NCBI RefSeq assembly: GCF_014203735.1
Contig: NZ_JACHJQ010000016.1
Coordinates: 17,472-81,471, forward strand
DNA length: 64,000 bases
Source: Actinophytocola algeriensis
Lineage (GTDB): Bacteria; Actinomycetota; Actinomycetes; Mycobacteriales; Pseudonocardiaceae
Direction: 5' to 3'
The position numbers and the translations under genes are program-made. Of this stretch, positions 37,031 to 46,735 are shown piece after piece (position 1 is the first letter of the stretch; each line of letters begins with the position of its first letter). The notes below the pieces were generated by a model that was given only the letters and a program-made list of their open reading frames with translations, ran no database searches and was not told the DNA's origin.

Positions 37031-40000
37031 TCAGAGAACCTGGCCGTCCCTGGTCTTCCTGCGCAGAGCCGGTCTGCTGGACTTGGCGAGGTTGTTCCAC
37101 ATGTCGGAAAGGCCGGTGACGGTGCGCACCGCGAACAGCGTGCGGATGGATACTTCCTGGTCCAGCTCCGACCTGATCAGGCCGACCAGCCTGATCGCAC
37201 GCAGCGAGTTGCCACCGAGGTCAAAGAAGTCGTCGTCGATGCCCACCTGGTCCAGCTCGAGCACGTCGGCGAACGCCTCGGCCAGAACCCGTTCGGTGTC
37301 GTTGCGTGGCGCCCGGTACTGCCTGCCGCCGAACTCGGGTTCGGGCAGCGACGCCAGGTCCACTCTCCCGCCGGGCGTCAGCGGCAGGTGTTCAAGCACC
37401 GTGAACACCGACGGCACCAGGAACTCCGGCAACCGCCCCACGGTGAACCGGCGCAGCTCGTCACCCGAAGGGCCTGCCTCGTCGTCGACGGCCTCGCCGC
37501 TCACCGGGACCACATAGGCCACCAGACACCGCCGCCCGGCGGGGTCCTCCCCACCGACCACCACCGACCGCACCAGCCTGGGGTGCTCGGACAGTGCTTC
37601 CTCGACCTCCGCCACGTCGACCCCGAAACCACGTACCTCCGCCCTGGCGTCGACCCGGCCCACGTACTCGAGCCTGGCGACATCGTCGCCGTCGGCAGCC
37701 CACCGCACCCGGTCCCCGGTCCGGTACATGCGCCCGCCGGCCGGACCGAAGGGACAGGGCACGAACCGCTCCGCCGTCCGGCCGGGTCGTCCGGGATATC
37801 CCCGCACCACGCCGGGCCCGGCCACATACAGGTCTCCGGTCACGCCGACGGGGACCGGCGCCAGTCCGGGGCCCAGCACGTAGAGGGCGGTGTTGTCCAT
37901 CGGGCGGCCGATCATGCCAGGACGTGCGGCATCGGCGCCGTGGCACGCGGCGAACACGGTCGACTCCATCGGACCGTGACCGTTGACGATCGTCAGCTCG
38001 GGGCACGCCGCCCGCACCCGTCGCACCGCGGTCGAGGACACGCGGTCACCACCGGTCCACACCTCGCGCAGCCCGGCCAGGCGCTCGGGACGTTCCGCCG
38101 CGACCGAGGAGAACAGCTCAGCGGACAGCCACACCGTCGAGACGTCGTCCGCCGTTCGCGACTCGGCCAGGTCGTCGACGTCGAGCCTCCCTGGAGGCGC
38201 CACGACCACCCGGCCGCCGTTCAGCAACGGCACCCACAGCTCGAGGGCAAGCGCGTCGGACGTGTGCGGCGAATGCCACAACACGGCGCCGTGGCCACCA
38301 TCCCGCCAGCGGCGATCCATGACGAGCCGGAGCATGTTCCGGTGCGTCACCGCGGCTCCGGTGGCCGTACCGGACGATCCGGAGCCGTACATGACGGCCA
38401 TCAGGTTGTCCTGGTGCGACGGGACCGGAACCTCCCGCGCGCCGTCGTCGGCGGTGTCCGACCGGAGCTCGCCGAACACGATCGCCGGGACGCCCAGTTC
38501 GGCGGAGAGCTCCTCGGCCGTCGCCGCGTCGGTGAGCAGTGCGCGCACCGAGCAGTCACCGACCACCGGCATGATCTGCTCCACGGGGCAGGTGGGGTCG
38601 ACTGGCAGGTAGGCGCCGCCCGCCTTGACCACTCCCAGCAGGGCAACGGCCAGGTCCACCGACCGGGGCAGCGCCACCGCCACGACCGCCTCGGCTCCGA
38701 CTCCCCTGCGCCGCAGTGACCCGGCGATGCGGGTCGACCGCTCGTCCAGCTCCCGGTACGAGACCGCTGAGCCCCAGGACACGATCGCGTCGGCACCGGG
38801 AGCCCTCTCCACCTGGCGGGAGAACAGCTCGGAAACCGTCAGCTCCGGCAGCGGCACGTCCGTGTCGTTCGGCGCGGTCAGCACCACGTCCCGCTCGGCA
38901 CCGGACACGACGTCGATGGCACCGACCGGAAGCCGCGGATCGGCGGCCATCACGGTCCGGACGAACGCGACCAGATCCGCACTGATGAACCCCAGCTCCG
39001 CGCGGGAGTACAGGCCCGAGGGGGCGTCGAGCCGGAAGTACAGGTCGCTGTCGGCGCTTCCGTCGGTGCCGACGCTGATCGACAGCTCGTTGAAGGCCCC
39101 GTTGATCCCGCCGAAGGAGCGCGCCGGGCTACCCGCGAAGTGGAGTTGCTCCGCGAACCCGACGACGTTCATGACAGCACCGAAGCTGCCGCGTCCACTC
39201 AGGACGGTTCCGCTCGCCTGCTGGATGTCCGAGTAGTGGCAGGCCGTGTGATCGAAGATCTCGTAGGTCTGGTCGCCGACCGCCTCGGCGATCTCGGCGA
39301 AGGTCGCGTCGAGCGGAACCCTCACCCGCACCGGCACGACGTTCACCGCCAGACCGGGCGTCCTGCTCGCGACCCCGACCCGGTTGCCAACGGCCAGCGA
39401 CAGGAGGAACTCCGGATGATCGCAGCGGTGCCGGAAGTACACCGCCGCGGCCGCGGTCAACATCGACGACATCCACATACCCGTGGACGTCGCGACCTCG
39501 GTCCACGCGTCCGCCTCGGCACGCGGGACGGTCACCGTCCTGCTCACCACGCCAATGGCGTCGGCCAGCTCCGACCAGCGATCGGCGCTGCCCATCGGTT
39601 CGGACAGGGCGACTCGCGCCGCGTCGGACAGGGCCACACGCGGAACCTGTGCGGGCGGGGGCGCGTCCTTCAGATAGTCGCGCCAGAACTCCTTGTCGTC
39701 GGCGAACCTCTGGGAGGCGAGGTACTCCGTCGCACCGGCCGCGAACGAGCCGGTGTCCCACGGGTGCGGCAACTCCGGCACCGCCGCCCCCCGCGTCAGC
39801 GCCGTGTACACCTCGGCGAGGCGGCGCGACAGCAGACCACCCACACCGTAGCCATCCGAGATGAGGTGGTGGTACGCGATGACCACGAGCGAGCGGGCCG
39901 CCGACAGCGTGACCACGCCCAGCCGGAACAGCAGATCGTGCTCCAGGTCGAACGGCTGCCTGATCATGTCGGCCAACGCCTCGCGCGCCGACCGCTCGGG

Positions 40001-40267
40001 ATCGACAGCGTCGCTGACGTCGAGGAAGAACGGCCGCCAGTCCCCCAGATCCCTTGGCACCAAACGCAGGCCGCTGTCCTCGTCGACGAAGCTGACACGC
40101 AGCACTTCCGCCTCGTCCAACACATGCCGGAACGCGGACTCCATGACCGCCGCGTCCAGCGCGCCGTCCACATCCCACATGGTCAGCGCATGGTTCATCG
40201 TGTCGGCGGACACCTTCTGCGCCAGCCACAGTCCTTTGTGCGCAGATGACGCATCGAACGAACGCAC
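37031..40267 (-). CDS. Nonribosomal peptide synthetase, C-A-T module
   Basis: About 1078 residues from the GTG at 40267, with GAGAGG upstream. The condensation domain (~1-430) keeps the active motif HHLISDG at residue ~133. The adenylation domain (~470-985) is unusual: A3 reads YGSGSSGTATGAAV (normally SGSTGxPKG), A5 NGHGPMES, A10 PGGRVDLASLP, where the catalytic Lys is Arg; A7 (YRTGDRVRW) and A8 (GRVDARAEVRGFGVDVAEVE) are near normal. The carrier domain has DDFFDLGGNSLRAIRL. No thioesterase or epimerase follows. Transcribed alone, toward the PadR operon. Confidence 0.9.
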   Translation of the reverse strand: MRSFDASSAHKGLWLAQKVSADTMNHALTMWDVDGALDAAVMESAFRHVLDEAEVLRVSFVDEDSGLRLVPRDLGDWRPFFLDVSDAVDPERSAREALADMIRQPFDLEHDLLFRLGVVTLSAARSLVVIAYHHLISDGYGVGGLLSRRLAEVYTALTRGAAVPELPHPWDTGSFAAGATEYLASQRFADDKEFWRDYLKDAPPPAQVPRVALSDAARVALSEPMGSADRWSELADAIGVVSRTVTVPRAEADAWTEVATSTGMWMSSMLTAAAAVYFRHRCDHPEFLLSLAVGNRVGVASRTPGLAVNVVPVRVRVPLDATFAEIAEAVGDQTYEIFDHTACHYSDIQQASGTVLSGRGSFGAVMNVVGFAEQLHFAGSPARSFGGINGAFNELSISVGTDGSADSDLYFRLDAPSGLYSRAELGFISADLVAFVRTVMAADPRLPVGAIDVVSGAERDVVLTAPNDTDVPLPELTVSELFSRQVERAPGADAIVSWGSAVSYRELDERSTRIAGSLRRRGVGAEAVVAVALPRSVDLAVALLGVVKAGGAYLPVDPTCPVEQIMPVVGDCSVRALLTDAATAEELSAELGVPAIVFGELRSDTADDGAREVPVPSHQDNLMAVMYGSGSSGTATGAAVTHRNMLRLVMDRRWRDGGHGAVLWHSPHTSDALALELWVPLLNGGRVVVAPPGRLDVDDLAESRTADDVSTVWLSAELFSSVAAERPERLAGLREVWTGGDRVSSTAVRRVRAACPELTIVNGHGPMESTVFAACHGADAARPGMIGRPMDNTALYVLGPGLAPVPVGVTGDLYVAGPGVVRGYPGRPGRTAERFVPCPFGPAGGRMYRTGDRVRWAADGDDVARLEYVGRVDARAEVRGFGVDVAEVEEALSEHPRLVRSVVVGGEDPAGRRCLVAYVVPVSGEAVDDEAGPSGDELRRFTVGRLPEFLVPSVFTVLEHLPLTPGGRVDLASLPEPEFGGRQYRAPRNDTERVLAEAFADVLELDQVGIDDDFFDLGGNSLRAIRLVGLIRSELDQEVSIRTLFAVRTVTGLSDMWNNLAKSSRPALRRKTRDGQVL

Positions 40268-40367
40268 GCGGCTGCCCCTCTCGGTAGTTCGAGAAACGGG
40301 TCTCCTGACGACTTCGCGGTGTCCCGCCGCCGGGACGGTCGAGGCGACCGACCTCGCCGGCTCGCGG

Positions 40368-41009
40368 TCACACGTCCCAGGTGACGCGTGGGTATGCGTG
40401 ATGCTCGTCCTGTAGTTCGTCGGCGCCGAAGCGGAAGACTTCATAACCGCTGAGTTTGAGGTCGCGGTCGGCACGCATGTTCTCGGCGTAGACGGCCGGG
40501 GAAGGGCGGCCTTCCTTCGCGTAGTGGTGTTGGCCATCGACCTCGATCACGACTCGACTGTGGTTCGGGAGCAGGAGGAGGAAGTCCATGCGGAACCGGA
40601 ACAGTGCGTCCTTCCCGCGAAGGCGAATAGTCTGAGGATCCCAGTGCACCCAATACCTCGGGCAACAGAGCGGGCAGGTCGGGGATGTTCGCCTTGAAGA
40701 TCGAGTGGTAGAGGTGGAAGAAGGTCCGTTGCGGGTGGGGGCCGTCATAGTCAGGCGAGTTTGCCGGAAGGCTAGTCACGAGCCTGCTGTAGAGGGTGCG
40801 CTTGGCCTCGTCAGCCACAGTTGCGCCCTGCTCCGCCACAGGGCCGCACTGGCCTCCGCATCCCCACGTGCGCGGCGCAGTTGCCGCTCGATGACAGCGT
40901 CTTCTTGGTGAGTGTTCCCGGTGAAGATCGCTCTCGACCGCTCCAGCATCCCGCCGACACTTCGCTCGGCGGCGTCGTTCACCACTAACAGGTCGACGAA
41001 ACCGATCAC
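40368..41009 (-). pseudogene. PD-(D/E)XK-type nuclease protein, two frameshifts
   Basis: Three frames join: MIGFVDLLVVNDAAERSVGG (from 41009), EAKRTLYSRLVTSLPANSPD with IFKANIPDLPALLPE, and RFRMDFLLLLPNHSRVVIEV with DGQHHYA and LSGYEVFRFGADEL. The last part has the D...ExD order of a restriction-endonuclease-like fold (RMD-, VIEVDG). I recall similar proteins carrying abortive-infection (AbiJ-like) annotations, but cannot confirm. It ends at VTWDV, shorter than a full protein would be. Probably a dead defence or repair gene. Confidence 0.5.
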
Positions 41010-41381
41010 GGTAGGAAGTCCCCGTGTCTGAAACGATCATCGACCTCTATCACACACGGCCTGACCTGCTCGACCACGAATCAGCACTGTCTATCGACGG
41101 CCATGCTGTTCTCCAGCGTGTCGGCGGTACACACCGTGCCGCTCATTCGAAGCGGAGTCTGTCAAACGTTCGGCTCTGTCCTGTGGTCGGTGGTGACGTC
41201 GAGTAGCCGTTCCCGGTCATGGTCTCGTGATGGATGTCGATTCCCTTGTACGGACCGTGTTTCCGGACTGTCGGCGTTGGTCGTTGAGGACGTGGCAGAT
41301 AGTGGGGGGCACGGTGGAGCAGGTCAAGCGCGGACGTCATCGCGATACTCCCCTCCGGATCCCAGGGAGGGGAGTCGAAAC
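41010..41381 (+). other. Intergenic stretch without a gene
   Basis: 372 bases with clearly lower GC than the surroundings. Short frames on both strands have no resemblance to known proteins. It borders the AT-richer orphan gene and may be part of the same imported segment. Confidence 0.35.
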
Positions 41382-42506
41382 TCAGTCCAGCACGGCCTCC
41401 CGCGACAGGAATACGAACGCCTCACCATTCCACTGGAACCGGTCGGTCAACTCCGAAGTAGGCCCGGTGTCCTCCGGGCCCGGGCTTGACACGACCGTGA
41501 GCGTGTCAGAGGCGAGCGTCATGCGGTACGGTCTCAGAGAGTAAAAATAGTCTCCAAACGACTGCATCAGCCGCGGCGAATCAGATGGAGAACGGCCGTC
41601 GTAGACCCGCACATCCTCCCATATGCCATCATCGCTCAAGGTACAGGCGATTAACAGCACCGGGTCGGGATATCCGTCGCCGGTGAGATCCTGGAAATGC
41701 GCCTCCGTAATCGTCGAGGATGTGTCGTCCGCTGCGCACCCCTCTTCGGAAAGTAGGTCGTGCCAATCCGTGCCGCCGAGCGGACCGTAGGGATCGGGTC
41801 CGCATTGCTGCGCCGCCCGCCCTGTCGCCGTCGAGCACTGACGCACATAGGCGTCCCACAAGGAATAATCGTTGCGGTATGTGGAGAACACCACTACGGA
41901 ATCGTTGAATTGGTACCTCACCGCACCGTGTCGATAAATTCCACGGGATTCAAGGACTTTCTCCAGGCCGGCCTGACGGCCGAAATCGGATAACTCGTCT
42001 GCAACGAATCCGTTGTCGATAATCAGTCCCTGTGGTACGGCGCCCCGCACATGTTGGGTGTCTGCGCGGCAAGCCAAATCGTGTATAGCTTGCACCTCGG
42101 AAAGTATATCGATGGAGAACTTGGTCGACGGCAGATTCGCGATGGCGAGGTTCACGGGACGGCAACCACCGACTGATTCATTCGGTTGCAGGAACGCCGT
42201 GTCCAACTCGCGGTCAAATTCCGCGACAATTTGCGGGTAGACCTCGGCCACTGTCTCCAGCGTGACCAAGTGTGCATGGATCATCACCAAATACTCGCCT
42301 GATGTGGCGAACGCCCATACGTCTCCGCCAGAGGGGTGGATGCTTCCGCCAATGAAGGTTCGGGTCACAGTAAACAGCGCCGATGCATCGGCGAACCACG
42401 GTCGGGCGATCTTAGTCCAAAAAACCTCTTCTTCTTCGTCGGACCACCGGCAGTGGGTCGCCGAACGCAGCGATCCCTGGACCTTGTCAACGTCGTCTGG
42501 ATTCAT
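41382..42506 (-). CDS. Uncharacterised 374-residue protein, lower-GC import
   Basis: ATG at 42506 (MNPDDVDKVQGSLRSATHCR); an earlier start at 42551 is open. No membrane helix or signal peptide. The middle holds FIGGSIHPSGGDVWAFATSG and FDRELDTAFLQPNESVGG. The C-terminal third has DLTGDGYPDPVLLIACTL, an FG-GAP/VCBS-like calcium-type repeat, and TDRFQWNGEAFVFLSREAVL. Codons use more A/T than neighbours. It lies between a broken nuclease gene and IS3 debris, so horizontal transfer is likely. Function unknown. Confidence 0.6.
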   Translation of the reverse strand: MNPDDVDKVQGSLRSATHCRWSDEEEEVFWTKIARPWFADASALFTVTRTFIGGSIHPSGGDVWAFATSGEYLVMIHAHLVTLETVAEVYPQIVAEFDRELDTAFLQPNESVGGCRPVNLAIANLPSTKFSIDILSEVQAIHDLACRADTQHVRGAVPQGLIIDNGFVADELSDFGRQAGLEKVLESRGIYRHGAVRYQFNDSVVVFSTYRNDYSLWDAYVRQCSTATGRAAQQCGPDPYGPLGGTDWHDLLSEEGCAADDTSSTITEAHFQDLTGDGYPDPVLLIACTLSDDGIWEDVRVYDGRSPSDSPRLMQSFGDYFYSLRPYRMTLASDTLTVVSSPGPEDTGPTSELTDRFQWNGEAFVFLSREAVLD

Positions 42507-42599
42507 CTGGAGTGACGACCGCAGCACTGAACAGCAGACCCCGCAAGACACTCAGCTGGAAAACACCAGCCGAAACACTGAACGAAATGCTACTCTCGC

Positions 42600-43229
42600 A
42601 CAAATAAGCGGTGTTGCGACGACCAGTTGAACCTGGTCTGGGCTCCGCGGTCGGAGTGGACGATGGTCTCGCGCGGGTCGCGGAGCGCGATCGCGTTACG
42701 CAGCGCCGTGAGAGCGAGTGCGGCTCTCATGTGCGAGGCGATGGAGTATCCGACGATCTTGTTGGAGTAGCCAGTCCTTGATCGCACACAGATACAGCTT
42801 GCCCTCGCCGGTGGGATGCTCGGTGATATCGGTCAGCCACTTGGTATTCGGTGTGTCAGCGGTGAAATCACGGCGGACCAGGTCGTCGTGCACCGGCGGC
42901 CCCGCCGTGCGGGAACGCCCTCTTTTCCTGGCGTGCAGCGAGAAGATCTGCTGCATCGAGCAGATCCGCCACACCCGGTTCTCCGACGCGGCGAACCCGC
43001 GCCGGGCGAGTTCGTCGGCGATGAACCGGTACCCGTCGGCCGGGTCGTCGGCGTGGACCTCGAGCGCGGCGTTGATCAGATGCGCGTCGTCCCAGTCCCG
43101 CTGGGAGACCGGATCACGAACCCACTGGTAGTAAGCCTGCCGGGAGATCCCCAGCACCCTGCACGTCACCGCGACCGGCACCCTGATCGGTGCGCCGGCC
43201 GCGGCCAGTTCACGGACGAGCGGGAACAC
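42600..43229 (-). pseudogene. IS3 OrfB transposase, frameshifted and truncated
   Basis: The first frame (43229 to ~42780) has MFPLVRELAAAGAPIRVPVA, LGISRQAYYQWVRDP and the first catalytic Asp in TKWLTDITEHPTGEGKLYLC. A shift near 42780 leads to NKIVGYSIASHMRAALALTA and the second Asp in VHSDRGAQ. The region with the catalytic Glu is absent. Not active. Confidence 0.8.
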
Positions 43230-43516
43230 TATTTTCCCGGCAAATTGCCCTGCGCCAGGTAGGCAGCGGCCTTACGCAGCACCTCGTTCTCCTGCTCCAG
43301 CAGACGGTTGCGCTTACGCAACTCGCGTAGCTCAGCGGACTCCTCGCGGGTCACGCCAGGCCGAGCACCGTCCTCGACGTCGGCAGCGCGCAGCCAGTTG
43401 GCCAGACAGGACTCGGAGATCCCGAAATCCTTCGCGACCTGCCTCAACGGTGTCTCACCACGACGAGCCACAGCGACCACGTCGTCACGGAACTCACGCG
43501 GGTAGGGCTTGGGCAC
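43229..43516 (-). CDS. IS3 OrfA transposase
   Basis: 95 residues: helix-turn-helix (REFRDDVVAVARRGETPLRQ, FGISESCLANWLR) and a leucine-zipper-like tail (ELRELRKRNRLLEQENEVLR). Complete in itself. It touches orfB at 43229, where frameshifting would normally give the OrfAB fusion. Confidence 0.88.
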   Translation of the reverse strand: MPKPYPREFRDDVVAVARRGETPLRQVAKDFGISESCLANWLRAADVEDGARPGVTREESAELRELRKRNRLLEQENEVLRKAAAYLAQGNLPGK

Positions 43517-43585
43517 GATGACATCCTCTCAACCGAGGCCGAAGCCTCACAGATGAGGTGTCAACCAAACCCTGAGCAGACCCCA

Positions 43586-44081
43586 CCACCTCACGCTGTG
43601 CCTGCGCACCCAACAACACCATCAACGCCTCATGCACCGGACTACCCAACTCCACCGGACCACCCGCTTCCGGCAACCACACCTGCACCCCTGCCGCGTT
43701 CAACCGAGCAACCACCTGCCGGAACTGATCACCGTAGAACGCGCGCTCGTACTCCCCCACCACCACCGCATCGAACCCACGACCCGGGTCCGCAACAGCC
43801 GCAAGCAACGCTGCAGCAGCCGGACGATCCGACCACGACCACCGACGCGAACACCCCTCATCGAAGAACTCCACCACGATGGCGCCGAAACCCTCGACCA
43901 ACTCCTCCGACACCGACCGCTGCCACCCCCGCGACGTCACCGCATCCTGAAACTCACTCGTCGACATCCGCCCATAAAACGCGAAACGCAACCCAACCTG
44001 CGCTACCGAACCGGAATCCAGTCGAGAACCACGACGCCGACCCGCGACTGCCGACACGAACGCCCTACCGCCCAACACCGC
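43586..44081 (-). pseudogene. Serine recombinase (resolvase family), cut by IS3
   Basis: MAVLGGRAFVSAVAG at 44081 leads to FAFYGRMSTSEFQD, with the nucleophilic Ser in the usual YxRxS context, then GFDAVVVGEYERAFYGDQFR and VHEALMVLLGAQAQREVV. The IS3 element begins right there, so the DNA-binding and zinc-ribbon parts are missing. A second recombinase remnant occurs at 53891-54058. Confidence 0.75.
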
Positions 44082-44312
44082 CATCCCGACTCCTTCACGT
44101 GGACTCGGTCCGGGAGACCGCAAACCCTCGAAGCTCCTGACGTCATAAGGGTCGACACCACCCGAACAGACCAGTCCATTCAGCAGGGCACGGTCGCACC
44201 CGGGGATCCCTCACCTCGTTCACCTATAAGCACAGGCTGAGTCCCAGAACAAACAAGGCAGGCCACAGCCGTCTCCGGATCGTCGACCGCTATCGTCGCG
44301 GCCTCGATGAGA

Positions 44313-45122
44313 TCAGCAACGTGACGCTGGCATTGCCGACGAGGTGAGCACGACAGCGAACGCCGTCACCAACTCCTCATCAGCGGTGACGCCGACCGCG
44401 CCGACGAAGACGACCGCACCAGCCGAAGACGCCGACACATCGGCTACAGCCGTCAGCGCCTGACCCTCCCCTTGCCGACGGGGACAAGTGGCGCAGCCCT
44501 TTCGACGAGTATCTCCGCGACCCGGTCCTCGGCCGAGGCGTGCGCGCTTCGCGTGCTGACCGCCATGAGGTCGTCCAGGTCGCTGTCCCGGACGCCGAGG
44601 ATGCCACCGATGACCGTGAGGGGGAACCGGTAGCAGAACTCCCGCATCAGGTCGGCGGGCCGGTTCTCTTGCCGGCAGCGGGCGTCGATCTCCGCCAGCA
44701 GTGTCCGCGCGATCCCCTCGATCCGGGACTGCTGGTTCCGGACCACGGCCGGGGAGAGCAGCCGGGGAGAGCAGCCGGGCCTGCATCCGCCGCAGCAGCA
44801 GGTGCGCGGACCGTCCGCCGTGGTGATGGAACGTTGCTCCTCGTAGGCCGGTTCGAGCGAGATCACCTTGCCCAGCCAGGAACATGGTGCGAAGCCCGGG
44901 TTCTTCACGAAGCGCGGGTCGGTCAGAAGGGCGCGGGCCGCGGCCGGAAGGGCGCGGGCCGCGGCCGGATCGGTGACCACGTAGGCGGTCTCACCCGAGC
45001 GGGCCATCGACCGCGACCACCGGCCCTTCGGCGACCAGCGCGCGGTGCAGGTCCGCGTTCGGTGCACGGGCCGCGTCGAAGGGCCTCAGCTGCCAGGACG
45101 CGGCCGAACCGAAGGCTGTCAT
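44313..45122 (-). pseudogene. Cytochrome P450 remnant with two tandem duplications
   Basis: The ATG at 45122 overlaps the MFS stop. Frames join as FDAARAPNADLHRALVAEGP, ETAYVVTDPAAARA, LLTDPRFVKNPGFAPCSWLG, NQQSRIEGIARTLLAEIDAR, FPLTVIGGILGVRDSDLDDL and DEELVTAFAVVL (start of the I helix). The sequence stops there, so the oxygen-binding and heme-Cys regions are missing. A 21-bp exact tandem duplication (44926-44967) and a 13-bp one (44748-44773) disrupt it. Not functional. Confidence 0.75.
44926..44967. repeat. 21-bp perfect tandem duplication in the P450 remnant
   Basis: GAAGGGCGCGGGCCGCGGCC(G) is present twice head to tail, 44926-44946 and 44947-44967. It adds seven codons (the repeated AAARAL block). 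A second tandem pair of GCCGGGGAGAGCA lies at 44748-44760 and 44761-44773 and does shift the frame. Confidence 0.85.
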
Positions 45123-46720
45123 CTTTTGTCTCCGTCCTTCTGATGGGAGCGGAACAACGCGGTGGAGCCGAGGGCGACGACGAGGAAGGCAGTGCCCCAC
45201 AGGATCGAGTCCCGCGTGGCGGCCGAGAACGCGACCTCGCCCGCCGCCCGCAGCTCCGGGTCCTCGATGCCCGGGATGAGCGTCCCCGCGCTGGTGACCA
45301 CCCGGCCGGCGAGCGAGGCCAGCTCCTCGCCGGCGAGGCCCGCGGCGGCGAGCTGTTCGGTGGCGTGCGAGGCGAGGGTCGAGAACAACACGGTGCCGAG
45401 CACCGCCACCCCGACCGCGGACCCGACCTCCTGGGCGGTGCTCTGGACGCCGGCGGCCTGTCCGCTCTGCGACACGGGCACCGAGGAGAGCAGGAAGTTG
45501 GGCAGCTGCGCGTCGACCGTGCCGACCCCGAAGCCGTAGACGACCAGTAGCGGCACGATGACCCACGCCGAGGTGTCCTGGCTCGCCGAGAACGCCAGCG
45601 TGGCGAGCGCGAGGATCTCCGCGACCAGACCCAGTCGAACGACCCCCACCGCACCCCGCCGCTGCGCGAGTGGCGGCGTGGCCCCGGCCGCCGCGAAGGC
45701 CCCGACCGCGATGGCGGCGATCAGGCCACCGCTCCCGAGCGGCGAGTAGCCGAGCACGTTCTGCAGCCACAGCGGCAGAACGAACAGCAGCCCCAGCTGT
45801 CCAAGGGCCACGGCGAACACCACGAAGTTGCCCTGTGCGAAGGTCGGGATGCGGAACAACGAGACGTCGAGGAGGACCGGCCGTCCCCGCCCGCGCCTGC
45901 GTACCTGCCACCCGACGAACGCGGCGAGCGTCAGCACGGCACCGATCAGGACGACGGGCACCGGGGACAACTCGGCGACCAGTGCGTCCCTCGGGTCCCG
46001 CGCCAGCCACCAGCCCTGGTCGCGCCCCTCGACGAGCGCGAACACGATGCCGACGAACGCGGCCGCCGAGAGCACCAGGCCGACCGGGTCGAGGCCGCGC
46101 GCCGCGTCCTCGTCCCGCGACTCCCGCACGGTGACGACGATCACCACCGCGACCCCCATGCCGATCACCAGGTTGACCCAGAACACCCACGGCCATGACA
46201 GCGCCTTGGTGATCCACCCGCCGGCCAGCGGGCCGACGGCGGAGACGGCGCCGATGGTCGAACCCCAGATCGCGAACGCCGTGGCGCGCTGCGGGCCGGT
46301 GAAGGTCGCGTTGATCAGGGAGAGCGTGGTCGGCAGGATGGTCGCGCCACCCGCGCCCTGCACCACCCGCGCGGCGATGAGCGCGGTCCCGCTGTCCGCG
46401 AGGGCGGCCAGCACGCTGCCCGCGACGAACACCAGCAGGCCGATCAGCAGGAGCCGCCGCCTGCCGACGAGGTCGGCGATGCGCCCGGCGGGCAGCAGCA
46501 GACCGGCCAGGGTGAGCGTGTAGGCCTCCTGGATCCACTGCGCCGTCGTCGCATCGACCCCCAGGTCGACCACGATCACGGGCAACGCCACGTTGACGAT
46601 GGTGATGTCGACGATCACCAGGCCGATCGCGAAGGCGATGGCCACGAGCCCGACCCAGCGCAGCTTGTGGAAGCGGTCGGCGGCCACGGGTCCGGTGTCC
46701 TCGTTCGACTGAAGCTCCAC
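45119..46720 (-). CDS. MFS drug exporter, DHA2 family (14 helices)
   Basis: 533 residues from a GTG at 46720. Fourteen predicted helices; motif A after helix 2 (GRIADLVGRRRLLLIGLL), motif C-like region VVQGAGGATILPTTLSLI, and DITIVNVALP in helix 1 (motif D1). It would export drugs by proton exchange. Its stop overlaps the P450 start, so the two formed an operon. A TCAAG-TTG-CTTGA repeat 16-28 bases upstream is a likely regulator site. Confidence 0.9.
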   Translation of the reverse strand: MELQSNEDTGPVAADRFHKLRWVGLVAIAFAIGLVIVDITIVNVALPVIVVDLGVDATTAQWIQEAYTLTLAGLLLPAGRIADLVGRRRLLLIGLLVFVAGSVLAALADSGTALIAARVVQGAGGATILPTTLSLINATFTGPQRATAFAIWGSTIGAVSAVGPLAGGWITKALSWPWVFWVNLVIGMGVAVVIVVTVRESRDEDAARGLDPVGLVLSAAAFVGIVFALVEGRDQGWWLARDPRDALVAELSPVPVVLIGAVLTLAAFVGWQVRRRGRGRPVLLDVSLFRIPTFAQGNFVVFAVALGQLGLLFVLPLWLQNVLGYSPLGSGGLIAAIAVGAFAAAGATPPLAQRRGAVGVVRLGLVAEILALATLAFSASQDTSAWVIVPLLVVYGFGVGTVDAQLPNFLLSSVPVSQSGQAAGVQSTAQEVGSAVGVAVLGTVLFSTLASHATEQLAAAGLAGEELASLAGRVVTSAGTLIPGIEDPELRAAGEVAFSAATRDSILWGTAFLVVALGSTALFRSHQKDGDKR

Positions 46721-46735
46721 AAGGTGCCTTTAAAT

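Larger units (their letters stand above)
42600..43585 (-). mobile_element. IS3-family element, 3'-truncated, inside a serine recombinase gene
   Basis: The 5' end reads TGGGGTCTGCTCAGGG on the minus strand from 43585, directly after the recombinase codons for QREVV. orfA and a broken orfB follow. orfB stops short at about 42600 near VHSDRGAQ, without the third catalytic acid, so the other end of the element is gone. Near 42630 an inverted repeat (ACCAG...CTGGT) may mark another element's end. Confidence 0.75.

Noticed and set aside
37388..40249. Long plus-strand frames under the NRPS
   Set aside because: Shadows of the minus-strand NRPS, which has clear C-A-T motifs.
41103..41489. Plus-strand frames in the low-GC gap before the orphan gene
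   Set aside because: No ribosome site or similarity; partly antisense to the orphan gene.
42620..42650. Inverted repeat ACCAG...CTGGT as end of a second insertion sequence
   Set aside because: No partner end or transposase found; kept only as a remark under the IS3 remnant.
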